Source: Petrolisthes cinctipes
Taxonomy: Eukaryota > Arthropoda > Malacostraca > Decapoda > Porcellanidae
NCBI GenBank assembly: GCA_033782935.1
Contig: JAWQEG010000003.1
Span: 4,972,501 to 5,036,500 of the forward strand
DNA length: 64,000 nucleotides
Direction of reading: 5' to 3'
Shown here piece by piece: positions 37,001 through 50,800 of this stretch. The notes beneath the pieces are model-generated. The model was not told the origin of the DNA. It saw only the letters and a program-made list of their open reading frames with translations, and did not search any database. A program made the translations under genes and the position numbers. Every line of letters starts with the position of its first letter. Position 1 is the stretch's first letter.

Positions 37001-38454
37001 GGGTGTTTTGAGCCTGAATTTGAGATATAAACGGGTACAGAAGATACATACACATATTGACTTTGGGCATCTAAAATATCGATTTTCAGCATGTTTTGGG
37101 CCTGTATTTTGAAAATACTCTAACACTGAGTAGGCATGTACAAATTGCTTCTGGTACCCTAAAATATTGAATTTTCGGGTGTTTTGAGCCTGAATTTGAG
37201 ATATAAACGGGTACTGAAGATGCATGCAAATATCGACTTTTGTGCACCTAAAAGATCGATTTTCAGTATGTTTTGAGTATGTATTTTGAAAATACTCTAA
37301 CACGGGGTAGGCATGTACAGATCGCTTCTGGGACCCCTAAATATCGAATTTTCGGGTGTTTTAGGACTGAATTTGAGATATCGACTTTTTGGCACCTAAA
37401 AGATCGATTTTTAGCATGTTTTTAGCCTATATTTTGAAAATATTCTAGCACTGAGTAGGCATGTACAGATCGCTTCTGGGACCCCAAAATATCGAATTTT
37501 CGGGTGTTTAGGGCCAGAATTTGAGATATAAACGGGTACAGAAGATGCATGCACATATCGACTTTTGGGCACCTAAAAGATCGATTTTCAGTATGTTTTT
37601 GGCCTGTATTTTGAAAATACTCTAACACAGAGTAGGCATGTACAGATACCTTCTGGGACCTCTAAATATCGAATTTTCGGGTGTTTTGGGACTGAATTTA
37701 AGATATAAATTTTTTGGCACCTAAAATGTCGATTTTTAGCATGTTTTTAGCCTATATTTTGAAAATATTCTAGCACTGTGTAGGCATGTACAGATTGCTT
37801 TTGGGACCCAAAAATATTGAATTTTCGGGTGTTTTGAGCCTGAATTTGAGATATAAACGGGTACAGAAGATACATGCACATATTGACTTTGGGCATCTAA
37901 AATATCGATTTTCAGCATGTTTTGGGCCTGTATTTTGAAAATACTCTAACACTGAGTAGGCATGTACAGATTGCTTCTGGGACCCCAAAATATCGAATTT
38001 TCGGGTGTTTTGAGCCTGAATTTGAGATATAAACGGGTACTGAAGATGCATGCACATATCGACTTTTGTGCACCTAAAGATCGATTTTCAGTATGTTTTG
38101 AGCATGTATTTTGAAAATACTCTAACACGGAGTAGGCATGTACAGATCGCTTCTGGGACCCCTAAATATCGAATTTTCGGGTGTTTTGGGACTGAATTTG
38201 AGATATCGACTTTTTGGCACCTAAAAGATCGATTTTTAGCATGTTTTTAGCCTATATTTTGAAAATATTCTAGCACTGAGTAGGCATGTACAGATCGCTT
38301 CTGGGACCCCAAAATATCGAATTTTCGGGTGTTTAGGGCCAGAATTTGAAATATAAACGGGTACAGAAGATGCATGCACATATCGACTTTTAGGCACCTA
38401 AAAGATCGATTTTCAGTATGTTTTTGGCCTGTATTTTGAAAATACTCTAACACA
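32673..38454. repeat. Large tandem duplication D2, unit 1 (5,782 bp)
   Basis: It is followed directly by unit 2. The offset is 5,782 bp up to about 35,477, then 5,959 bp, because unit 2 has one more B monomer. In A-to-A spacing it is seven blocks of about 826 bp (32867, 33694, 34520, 35347, 36172, 36998, 37824 and on to 38649). Shared rare markers include 'GGGGCCCC' (35,650), 'TTTTTAGATTATATTTTG' (36,920), 'AAATATAGAATTTTC' (36,987) and the one-base loss in 'CACCTAAAGATCG' (38,071). Confidence 0.9.
35477..35494. other. Unequal-exchange junction (A fused to B end)
   Basis: Left of this 18 bp tract the sequence is A ('CACT'), and right of it the sequence is B ('CGCTTCTTGGACCCC'). The D2 sister copy keeps the complete A (from 41,129) and B (41,305-41,481). 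The difference is exactly 177 bp, so one monomer was lost or gained by exchange inside GAGTAGGCATGTACAGAT. Confidence 0.88.
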
Positions 38455-41400
38455 GAGTAGGCATGTACAGATACCTTCTGGGACCTCTAAATATCGAATT
38501 TTCGGGTGTTTTGGGACTGAATTTGAGATATCAATTTTTTGGCACCTAAAATGTCGATTTTTAGCATGTTTTTAGCCTATATTTTGAAAATATTCTAGCA
38601 CTGTGTAGGCATGTACAGATTGCTTCTGGGACCCCAAAATATTGAATTTTCGGGTGTTTCGAGCCTGAATTTGAGATATAAACGGGTACAGAAGATACAT
38701 GCACATATTGACTTTGGGCATCTAAAATATCGATTTTCAGCATGTTTTGGGCCTGTATTTTGAAAATACTCTAACACTGAGTAGGCATGTACAGATTGCT
38801 TCTGGGACCCCAAAATATTGAATTTTCGGGTGTTTTGAGCCTGAATTTGAGATATAAACGGGTACTGAAGATGCATGCACATATCGACTTTTGTGCACCT
38901 AAAAGATCGATTTTCAGTATGTTTTGAGTATGTATTTTGAAAATACTCTAACACGGAGTAGGCATGTACAGATCGCTTCTGGGACCCCTAAATATCGAAT
39001 TTTCGGGGGTTTTTGGGACTGAATTTGAGATATCGACTTTTTGGCACCTAAAAGATCGATTTTTAGCATGTTTTTAGCCTATATTTTGAAAATATTCTAG
39101 CACTGAGTAGGCATGTACAGATCGCTTCTGGGACCCCAAAATATCGAATTTTCGGGTGTTTAGGGCCAGAATTTGAGATATAAACGGGTACAGAAGATGC
39201 ATGCACATATCGACTTTTGGGCACCTAAAAGATCGATTTTCAGTATGTTTTTGGCCTGTATTTTGAAAATACTCTAACACAGAGTAGGCATGTACAGATA
39301 CCTTCTGGGACCTCTAAATATCGAATTTTCGGGTGTTTTGGGACTGAATTTGAAATATCAATTTTTTGGCACCTAAAATGTCGATTTTTAGCATGTTTTT
39401 CGCCTATATTTTGAAAATATTCTAGCACTGTGTAGGCATGTACAGATTGCTTCTGGGACCCCAAAATATTGATTTTTCGGGTGTTTTGAGCCTGAATTTG
39501 AGATATAAACGGGTACAGAAGATACATGCACATATTGACTTTGGGCATCTAAAATATCGATTTTCAGCATGTTTTGGGCCTGTATTTTGAAAATACTCTA
39601 ACACTGAGTAGGCATGTACAGATTGCTTCTGGGACCCCAAAATATTGAATTTTCGGGTGTTTTGAGCCTGAATTTGAGATATAAACGGATACTGAAGATG
39701 CATGCACATATCAACTTTTGTGCACCTAAAAGATCGATTTTCAGTATGTTTTGAGCATGTATTTTGTAAATACTCTAACACGGAGTAGGCATGTACAGAT
39801 CGCTTCTGGGACCCCTAAATATCGAATTTTCGGTTGTTTTGGGACTGAATTTGAGATATCGACTTTTTGGCACCTAAAAGATCGATTTTTAGCATGTTTT
39901 TAGCCTATATTTTGAAAATATTCTAGCACTGAGTAGGCATGTACAGATCGCTTCTGGGACCCCAAAATATCGAATTTTCGGGTGTTTAGGGCCAGAATTT
40001 GAAATATAAACGGGTACAGAAGATGCATGCACATATCGACTTTTGGGCACCTAAAAGATCGATTTTCAGTATGTTTTTGGCCTGTATTTTGAAAATACTC
40101 TAACACAGAGTAGGCATGTACAGATACCTTCTGGGACCTCTAAATATCGAATTTTCGGGTGTTTTGGGACTGAATTTGAGATATCAATTTTTTGGCACCT
40201 AAAATGTCGATTTTTAGCATGTTTTTAGCCTATATTTTGAAAATATTCTAGCACTGTGTAGGCATGTACAGATTGCTTCTGGGACCCCAAAATATTGAAT
40301 TTTCGGGTGTTTTGAGCCTGAATTTGAGATATAAACGGGTACAGAAGATACATGCACATATTGACTTTTGGCATCTAAAATATCGATTTTCAGCATGTTT
40401 TGGGCCTGTATTTTGAAAATACTCTAACACTGAGTAGGCATGTACAGATTGCTTCTGGGACCCCAAAATATTGAATTTTCGGGTGTTTTGAGCCTGAATT
40501 TGAGATATAAACGGGTACTGAAGATGCATGCACATATCGACTTTCGTGCACCTAAAAGATCGATTTTCAGTATGTTTTGAGTATGTATTTTGAAAATACT
40601 CTAACACGGAGTAGGCATGTACAGATCGCTTCTGGGACCCCTAAATATCGAATTTTCGGGGGTTTTTGGGACTGAATTTGAGATATCGACTTTTTGGCAC
40701 CTAAAAGATCGATTTTTAGCATGTTTTTAGCCTATATTTTGAAAATATTCTAGCACTGAGTAGGCATGTACAGATCGCTTCTGGGACCCCAAAATATCGA
40801 ATTTTCGGGTGTTTAGGGCCAGAATTTGAGATATAAACGGGTACAGAAGATGCATGCACATATCGACTTTTGGGCACCTAAAAGATCGATTTTCAGTATG
40901 TTTTTGGCCTGTATTTTGAAAATACTCTAACACAGAATAGGCATGTACAGATACCTTCTGGGACCTCTAAATATCGAATTTTCGGGTGTTTTGGGACTGA
41001 ATTTGAAATATCAATTTTTTGGCACCTAAAATGTCGATTTTTAGCATGTTTTTCGCCTATATTTTGAAAATATTCTAGCACTGTGTAGGCATGTACAGAT
41101 TGCTTCTGGGACCCCAAAATATTGATTTTTCGGGTGTTTTGAGCCTGAATTTGAGATATAAACGGGTACAGAAGATACATGCACATATTGACTTTGGGCA
41201 TCTAAAATATCGATTTTCAGCATGTTTTGGGCCTGTATTTTGAAAATACTCTAACACTGAGTAGGCATGTACAGATTGCTTCTGGGACCCCAAAATATTG
41301 AATTTTCGGGTGTTTTGAGCCTGAATTTGAGATATAAACGGGTACTGAAGATGCATGCACATATCGACTTTTGTGCACCTAAAAGATCGATTTTCAGTAT

Positions 41401-44400
41401 GTTTTGAGCATGTATTTTGAAAATACTCTAACACGGAGTAGGCATGTACAGATCGCTTCTTGGACCCCTAAATATCGAATTTTCGGGTGTTTTGGGACTG
41501 AATTTGAGATATCGACTTTTTGGCACCAAAAAGATCGATTTTTAGCATGTTTTTAGCCTATATTTTGAAAATATTCTAGCACTGAGTAGGCATGTACAGA
41601 TTGCTTCTGGGGCCCCAAAATATTGAATTTTCGGGTGTTTTGAGCCTGAATTTGAGATATAAACGGGTACAGAAGATACATGCACATATTGACTTTGGGC
41701 ACCAAAAATATCGATTTTCTGCATGTTTTGGGCCTGAATTTTGAAAATACTCTAACACGGAGTAGGCATGTACAGATCGCTTCTGGGACCCCAAAATATC
41801 GAATTTTCGGGTGTTTAGGGCCAGAATTTGAGATATAAACGGGTACAGAAGATGAATGCACATATCGACTTTTGGGCCCCTAAAAGATCGATTTTCAGTA
41901 TGTTTTTGGCCTGTATTTTGAAAATACTCTAACACGGAGTAGGCATGTACAGATACCTTCTGGGACCTCTAAATATCGAATTTTCGGGTGTTATGGGACT
42001 GAATTTGAGATATCGAATTTTTGGCACCTATAATATCGATTTTTAGCATGTTTTTAGCCTATATTTTGAAAATATTCTAGCACTGTGTAGGCATGTACAG
42101 ATTGCTTCTGGGACCCCAAAATATTGAATTTTCGGGTGTTTTGAGCCTGAATTTGAGATATAAACGGGTACAGAAGATACATGCACATATTGACTTTGGG
42201 CATCTAAAATATCGATTTTCAGCATGTTTTGGGCCTGTATTTTGAAAATACTCTGACACTGAGTAAGCATGTAGAGATTGCTTCTGGGACCCCAAAATAT
42301 TGAATTTTCGGGTGTTTTGAGCCTGAATTTGAGATATAAACGGGTACAGAAGATGCATGCACATATCGACTTTTGTGCACCTAAAAGATCGATTTTCAGT
42401 ATGTTTTGAGCATGTATTTTGAAAATACTCTAACACGGAGTAGGCATGTACAGATCGCTTCTGGGACCCCTAAATATCGAATTTTCGGGTGTTTTGGGAC
42501 TGAATTTGAGATATCGACTTTTTGGCACCTAAAAGATCGATTTTTAGCATGTTTTTAGCCTATATTTTGAAAATATTCTAGCACTGAGTAGGCATGTACA
42601 GATCGCTTCTGGGACCCCAAAATATCGAATTTTCGGGTGTTTTGGGACAGAATTTGAAATATAAACGGGTACAGAAGATGCATGCACATATCGACTTTTG
42701 GGCACCTAAAAGATCGATTTTCAGTATGTTTTTGGCCTGTATTTTGAAAATACTCTAACACAGAGTAGGCATGTACAGATACCTTCTGGGACCTCTAAAT
42801 ATCGAATTTTCGGGTGTTTTGGGACTGAATTTGAGATATCAATTTTTTGGCACCTAAAATGTCGATTTTTAGCATGTTTTTAGATTATATTTTGAAAATA
42901 TTCTAGCACTGTGTAGGCATGTACAGATTGCTTCTGGGACCCCAAAATATAGAATTTTCGGGTGTTTTGAGCCTGAATTTGAGATATAAACGGGTACAGA
43001 AGATACATACACATATTGACTTTGGGCATCTAAAATATCGATTTTCAGCATGTTTTGGGCCTGTATTTTGAAAATACTCTAACACTGAGTAGGCATGTAC
43101 AGATTGCTTCTGGGACCCTAAAATATTGAATTTTCGGGTGTTTTGAGCCTGAATTTGAGATATAAACGGGTACTGAAGATGCATGCAAATATCGACTTTT
43201 GTGCACCTAAAAGATCGATTTTCAGTATGTTTTGAGTATGTATTTTGAAAATACTCTAACACGGAGTAGGCATGTACAGATCGCTTCTGGGACCCCTAAA
43301 TATCGAATTTTCGGGTGTTTTAGGACTGAATATGAGATATCGACTTTTTGGCACCTAAAAGATCGATTTTTAGCATGTTTTTAGCCTATATTTTGAAAAT
43401 ATTCTAGCACTGAGTAGGCATGTACAGATCGCTTCTGGGACCCCAAAATATCGAATTTTCGGGTGTTTAGGGCCAGAATTTGAGATATAAACGGGTACAG
43501 AAGATGCATGCACATATCGACTTTTGGGCACCTAAAAGATCGATTTTCAGTATGTTTTTGGCCTGTATTTTGAAAATACTCTAACACAGAGTAGGCATGT
43601 ACAGATACCTTCTGGGACCTCTAAATATCGAATTTTTGGGTGTTTTGGGACTGAATTTAAGATATAAATTTTTTGGCACCTAAAATGTCGATTTTTAGCA
43701 TGTTTTTAGCCTATATTTTGAAAATATTCTAGCACTGTGTAGGCATGTACAGATTGCTTTTGGGACCCAAAAATATTGAATTTTCGGGTGTTTTGAGCCT
43801 GAATTTGAGATATAAACGGGTACAGAAGATACATGCACATATTGACTTTGGGCATCTAAAATATCGATTTTCAGCATGTTTTGGGCCTGTATTTTGAAAA
43901 TACTCTAACACTGAGTAGGCATGTACAGATTGCTTCTGGGACCCCAAAATATCGAATTTTCGGGTGTTTTGAGCCTGAATTTGAGATATAAACGGGTACT
44001 GAAGATGCATGCACATATCGACTTTTGTGCACCTAAAGATCGATTTTCAGTATGTTTTGAGCATGTATTTTGAAAATACTCTAACACGGAGTAGGCATGT
44101 ACAGATCGCTTCTGGGACCCCTAAATATCGAATTTTCGGGTGTTTTGGGACTGAATTTGAGATATCGACTTTTTGGCACCTAAAAGATCGATTTTTAGCA
44201 TGTTTTTAGCCTATATTTTGAAAATATTCTAGCACTGAGTAGGCATGTACAGATCGCTTCTGGGAACCCAAAATATCGAATTTTCGGGTGTTTAGGGCCA
44301 GAATTTGAGATATAAACGGGTACAGAAGATGCATGCACATATCGACTTTTGGGCACCTAAAAGATCGATTTTCAGTATGTTTTTGGCCTGTATTTTGAAA

Positions 44401-44413
44401 ATACTCTAACACA
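38455..44413. repeat. Large tandem duplication D2, unit 2 (5,959 bp)
   Basis: This is the second copy of D2. It carries the same rare markers at +5,782 or +5,959, for example GGGGCCCC at 41,609 and 'CACCTAAAGATCG' at 44,030. It holds a B monomer (41,305-41,481) that unit 1 lacks. Private differences from unit 1 are few, for example 37,155 'CTGGTACCC' against 43,114 'CTGGGACCC'. Beyond 44,414 the sequence still resembles a unit start but accumulates mismatches. Confidence 0.9.
41305..41481 (+). repeat. B monomer present in D2 unit 2 and absent in unit 1
   Basis: This is a canonical 177 bp B with 'GGTACTGAAGATGCATGCAC', 'CGACTTTTGTGCACC', and the end 'CTTCTTGGACCCC'. The private T in that end is also found after the fused A of unit 1 (about 35,497), which confirms that the two loci are sisters. 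Confidence 0.88.
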
Positions 44414-45885
44414 GAGTAGGCATGTACAGATACCTTCTGGGACCTCTAAATATCGAATTTTCGGGTGTTTTGGTACTGAATTTGATATATCAATTTTTTA
44501 GCACCTAAAATGTCGATTTTTAGCATGTTTTTAGCCTATATTTAGAAAATATTCTAGCACTGTGTAGGCATGTACAGATTGCTTCTGGGACCCCAAAATA
44601 TTGAATTTTCGGGTGTTTTGAGCCTGAATTTGAGATATAAACGGGTACAGAAGATACATGCACATATTGACTTTGGGCATCTAAAATATCGATTTTCAGC
44701 ATGTTTTGGGCCTGTATTTTGAAAATACTCTAACACTGAGTAGGCATGTACAGATTGCTTCTGGGACCCCAAAATATTGAATTTTCGGGTGTTTTGAGCC
44801 TGAATTTGAAATATAAACGGGTACTGAAGATGCATGCACATATCGACTTTTGTGCACCTAAAAGATCGATTTTCAGTATGTTTTGAGCATGTATTTTGAA
44901 AACACTCTAACACGGAGTAGGCATGTACAGATCGCTTCTGGGACCCCTAAATATCGAATTTTCAGGTGTTTTGGGACTGAATTTGAGATATCGACTTTTT
45001 GGCACCTAAAAGATCGATTTTTAGCATGTTTTTAGCCTATATTTTGAAAATATTCTAGCACTGTACAGATTGCGTCTGGGACCCCAAAAATATAGAATTT
45101 TCGGGTGTTTTGAGCCTGAATTTGAGATATAAACGGGTACAGAAGATACATGCACATATTGACTTTGGGCATCTAAAATATCGATTTTCAGCATGTTTTG
45201 GGCCTGTATTTTGAAAATACTCTAACACTGAGTTGGCATGTACAGATTGCTTCTGGGACCCCAAAATATTGAATTTTCGGGTGTTTTGAGCCTGAATTTG
45301 AGATATAAACGGGTACTGAAGATGCATGCACATATCGACTTTTGTGCACCTAAATGATCGATTTTCAGTATGTTTTGAGTATGTATTTTGAAAATACTCT
45401 AACACGGAGTAGGCATGTACAGATCGCTTCTGGGACCCCTAAATATCGAATTTTCGGGTGTTTTGGGACTGAATTTGAGATATCGACTTTTTGGCACCTA
45501 AAAAATCGATTTTTAGCATGTTTTTAGCCTATATTTTGAAAATGTTCTAGCAAAGTACAGATTGCTTCTGGGACCCCAAAATATTGAATTTTTGGGTGTT
45601 TTGAGACTGAATTTGAGATATAAACGGGTACAGAAGATACATGCACATATTGACTTTGGGCACCAAAAATATCGATTTTCAGCATGTTTTGGGCCTGAAT
45701 TTTGAAAATACTCTAACACGGAGTAGGCATGTACAGATCGCTTCTGGGACCCCAAAATATCGAATTTTCGGGTGTTTAGGGCCAGAATTTGAGATATAAA
45801 CGGGTACAGAAGATTCATGCACATATCGACTTTTGTGCACCTAAAAGATCGATTTTCAGTATGTTTTTGGCCTGTATTTTGTAAA

Positions 45886-46643
45886 TACTCTAACACGGAG
45901 TAGGCATGTACAGATACCTTCTGGGACCTCTAAATATCGAATTTTCGGGTGTTATGGGACTGAATTTGAGATATCGATTTTTTGGCACCTATAATATCGA
46001 TTTTTAGCATGTTTTTAGCCTATATTTTGAAAATATTCTAGCACTGTGTAGGCATGTACAGATTGCTTCTGGGACCCCAAAATATTGAATTTGCGGGTGT
46101 TTTGAGCCTGAATTTGAGATATAAACGGGTACAGAAGATACATGCACATATTGACTTTGGGCATCTAAAATATCGATTTTCAGCATGTTTTGGGCCTGAA
46201 TTTTGAAAATACTCTAACACTGAGTAGGCATGTACAGATTGCTTCTGGGACCCCAAAATATTGAATTTTCGGGTGTTTTGAGCCTGAATTTGAGATATAA
46301 ACGGGTACTGAAGATGCATGCACATATCGACTTTTGTGCACCTAAAAGATCGATTTTCAGTATGTTTTGAGCATGTATTTTGAAAACACTCTAACACGGA
46401 GTAGGCATGTACAGATCGCTTCTGGGACCCCTACATATCGAATTTTCGGGTGTTTTGGGACTGAATTTGAGATATCGATTTTTTGGCACCTAAAATGTCG
46501 ATTTTTAGCATGTTTTTAGCCTATATTTTGAAAATATTCTAGCACTGTGTAGGCATGTACAGATTGCTTCTGGGACCCCAAAATATTGAATTTTCGGGTG
46601 TTTTGAGCCTAAATTTGAGATATAAACGGGTACAGAAGATACA
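45886..46643. repeat. Local duplication, copy 1 (offset about 1,178 bp)
   Basis: It shares 'GTTATGGGACTG', 'CACCTATAATATCG', 'GAATTTGCGGGTG' (46,088), 'GAAAACACTC', 'CCCCTACATATCG' (46,427) and 'GAGCCTAAATTTGAG' with 47,064-47,811. Boundaries are approximate. Confidence 0.82.
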
Positions 46644-47063
46644 TGCACATATTGACTTTGGGCACCAAAAATATCGATTTTTAGCATGTTTTGGGCCTGA
46701 ATTTTGAAAATACTCTAACACTGAGTAAGCATGTACAGATCGCTTCTGGGACCCCAAAATATCAAATTTTCGGGTGTTTTGAGCCTGAATTTGAGATATA
46801 AACGGGTACAGAAGATACATGCACATATTGACTTTGGGCACCAAAAATATCGATTTTCAGCATGTTTTGGGCCTGAATTTTGAAAATACTCTAACACGGA
46901 GTAGGCATGTACAGATCGCTTCTGGGACCCCAAAATATCGAATTTTCGGGTGTTTAGGGCCAGAATTTGAGATATAAACGGGTACAGAAGATGCATGCAC
47001 ATATCGACTTTTGGGCACCTAAAAGATCGATTTTCAGTATGTTTTTGGCCTGTATTTTGAAAA

Positions 47064-47811
47064 TACTCTAACACGGAGTAGGCATGTACAGATACCTTCT
47101 GGGACCTCTAAATATCGAATTTTCGGGTGTTATGGGACTGAATTTGAGATATCGATTTTTTGGCACCTATAATATCGATTTTTAGCATGTTTTTAGCCTA
47201 TATATTGAAAATATTCTAGCACTGTGTAGGCATGTACAGATTGCTTCTGGGACCCCAAAATATTGAATTTGCGGGTGTTTTGAGCCTGAATTTGAGATAT
47301 AAACGGGTACAGAAGATACATGCACATATTGACTTTGGGCATCTAAAATATCGATTTTCAGCATGTTTTGGGCCTTTATTTTGAAAATACTCTAACACTG
47401 AGTAGGCATGTACAGATTGCTTCTGGGACCCCAAAATATTGAATTTTCGGGTGTTTTGAGCCTGAATTTGAGATATAAACGGGTACTGAAGATGCATGCA
47501 CATATCGACTTTTGTGCACCTAAAAGATCGATTTTCAGTATGTTTTGGCATGTATTTTGAAAACACTCTAACACGGAGTAGGCATGTACAGATCGCTTCT
47601 GGGACCCCTACATATCGAATTTTCGGGTGTTTTGGGACTGAATTTGAGATATCGATTTTTTGGCACCTAAAATGTCGATTTTTAGCATGTTTTTAGCCTA
47701 TATTTTGAAAATATTCTAGCACTGTGTAGGCATGTACAGATTGCTTCTGGGACCCCAAAATATTGAATTTTCGGGTGTTTTGAGCCTAAATTTGAGATAT
47801 AAACGGGTACT
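47064..47811. repeat. Local duplication, copy 2
   Basis: This is the partner of 45,886-46,643, with the same rare variants. It has lost one base at 'GTTTTGGCATG' (near 47,540), which shortens the offset to 1,177 bp after that point. The copies part where this one switches to 'GGTACTGAAGATGC'. Confidence 0.82.
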
Positions 47812-50800
47812 GAAGATGCATGCACATATCGACTTTTGTGCACCTAAAAGATCTATTTTCAGTATGTTTTGAGCATGTATTTTGAAAATACTCTAACACG
47901 GAGTAGGCATGTACAGATCGCTTCTGGGACCCCTAAATATCGAATTTTCGGGTGTTTTGGGACTGAATTTGAGATATCGACTTTTTTGCACCTAAAAGAT
48001 CGATTTTTAGCATGTTTTTAGCCTATATTTTGAAAATATTCTAGCACTGAGTAGGCATGTACAGATTGCTTCTGGGACCCCAAAATATTGAATTTTCGGG
48101 TGTTTTGAGCCTGAATTTGAGATATAAACGGGTACAGAAGATACATGCACATATTGACTTTGGGCACCAAAAATATCGATTTTCAGCATGTTTTGGGCCT
48201 GAATTTTGAAAATTCTCTAACACTGAGTAAGCATGTACAGATCGCTTCTGGGACCCCAAAATATCAAATTTTAGGGTGTTTTGAGCCTGAATTTGAGATA
48301 TAAACGGGTACTGAAGATGCATCCACATATCGACTTTTGTGCACCTAAAAGATCGATTTTCAGCATGTTTTGGGCCTGAATTTTGAAAATACTCTAACAC
48401 GGAGTAGGCATGTACAGATCGCTTCTGGGACCCCAAAATATCGAATTTTCGGGTGTTTAGGGCCAGAATTTGAGATATAAACGGGTACTGAAGATGCATG
48501 CACATATCGACTTTTGTGCACCTAAAAGATCGATTTTCAGTATGTTTTGAGCATTTTTTTTGAAAATACTCTAACACGGAGTAGGCATGTACAGATCGCT
48601 TCTGGGACCCCTAAATATCGAATTTTCGGGTGTTTTGGGACTGAATTTGAGATATCGACTTTTTGGCACCTAAAAGATCGATTTTTAGCATGTTTTTAGC
48701 CTATATTTTGAAAATATTCTAACACTGAGTAGGCATGTACAGATTGCTTCTGGGACCCCAAAATATTGAATTTTCGGGTGTTTTGAGCCTGAATTTGAGA
48801 TGTAAACGGGTACAGAAGATACATGCACATATTGACTTTGGGCACCAAAAATATCGATTTTCAGCATGTTTTGGGCCTGAATTTTGAAAATACTCTAACA
48901 CGGAGTAGGCATGTACAGATCGCTTCTGGGACCCCAAAATATCGAATTTTCGGGAGTTTAGGGCCAGAATTTGAGATATAAACGGGTACAGAAGATGCAT
49001 GCACATATCGACTTTTGTGCACCTAAAAGATCGATTTTCAGTATGTTTTTGGCCTGTATTTTGAAAATACTCTAACACAGAGTAGGCATGTACAGATACC
49101 TTCTGGGACCTCTAAATATCGAATTTTCGGGTGTTTTGGGACTGAATTTGAGATATCGATTTTTTGGCACCTAAAATGTCGATTTTTAGCATGTTTTTAG
49201 CCTATATTTTGAAAATATTCTAGCACTGTGTAGGCATGTACATATTGCTTTTGGGACCCCAAAATATTGAATTTTCGGGGGTTTTGAGCCTGAATTTGAG
49301 ATATAAACGAGTACAGAAGATACATGCACATATTGACTTTGGGCACCAAAAATATCGATTTTCAGCATGTTTTGGGCCTGAATTTTGAAAATACTCTAAC
49401 ACGGAGTAGGCATGTACAGATCGCTTCTGGGACCCAAAAATATCGAATTTTCGGGTGTTTAGGGCCAGAATTTGAGATATAAACGGGTACTGAAGATGCA
49501 TGCACATATCGACTTTTTGCACCTAAAAGATCGATTTTCAGTATGTTTTGAGCATGTATTTTGAAAATACTCTAACACGGAGTAGGCATGTACAGATCGC
49601 TTCTGGGACCCCTAAATATCGAATTTTCGGGTGTTTTGGGACTGAATTTGAGATATCGACTTTTTGGCAACTAAAAGATCGATTTTTAGCATGTTTTTAG
49701 CCTATATTTTGAAAATATTCTAGCACTGAGTAGGCATGTACAGATTGCTTCTGGGACCCCAAAATATTGAATTTTCGGGTGTTTTGAGCCTGAATTTGAG
49801 ATATAAACGGGTACTGAAGATGCATGCACATATCGACTTTTGTGCACCTAAAAGATCGATTTTCAGTATGTTTTGAGCATGTATTTTGAAAATACTCTAA
49901 CACGGAGTAGGCATGTACAGATCGCTTCTGGGACCCCTAAATATCGAATTTTCGGGTGTTTTGGGACTGAATTTGAGATATCGACTTTTTGGCACCTAAA
50001 AGATCGATTTTTAGCATGTTTTTAGCCTATATTTTGAAAATATTCTAGCACTGTACAGATTGCTTCTGGGATCCCAAAATATTGAATTTTCGGGTGTTTT
50101 GAGCCTGAATTTGAGATATAAACGGGTACAGAAGATACATGCACATATTGACTTTGGGCACCAAAAATATCGATTTTCAGCATGTTTTGGGCCTGAATTT
50201 TGAAAATACTCTAACACGGAGTAGGCATGTACAGATCGCTTCTGGGACCCCAAAATATCGAATATTCGGGTGTTTAGGGCCAGAATTTGAGATATGAACG
50301 GGTACAGAAGATGCATGCACATATCGACTTTTGGGCACCTAAAAGATCGATTTTCAGTATGTTTTTGGCCTGTATTTTGAAAATACTCTAACACGGAGTA
50401 GGCATGTACAGATACCTTATGGGACCCCTAAATATCGAATTTTCGGGTGTTTTGGGACTGAATTTGATATATCGATTTTTTGGCACCTTAAATGTCGATT
50501 TTTAACATGTTTTTAGCCTATATTTTGAAAATATTCTAGCACTGTGTAGGCATGTACAGATTGCTTCTGGGACCCCAAAATATTGAATTTTCGGGTGTTT
50601 TGAGCCTGAATTTGAGATATAAACGGGTACAGAAGATACATGCACATATTGACTTTGGACATCTAAAATATCGATTTTCAGCATGTTTTGGGCCTGTATG
50701 TTGAAAATACTTTAACACTGAGTAGGCATTTACAGATTGCTTCTGGGACCCCAAAATATTGAATTTTCGGGTGTTTTGAGCCTGAATTTGAGATATAAAC

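Noticed and set aside
20379..44413. Large near-identical blocks as a pure assembly artefact
   Set aside because: They cannot be ruled out without reads. However, the copies carry private differences and a clean one-monomer length difference, which argues for real duplications, so they are reported with a check instead of being dismissed.
48041..48577. Minus-strand open frames of 60-178 codons all along the window, the longest at 48,041-48,577
   Set aside because: They are the same two or three peptide strings in rotating frames. They arise because 177 is 3 x 59 and the minus strand of the monomer happens to lack stops. They overlap each other in two frames and break wherever a 176 or 148 bp monomer shifts the frame. 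They have no gene-like context, so they are not coding genes.
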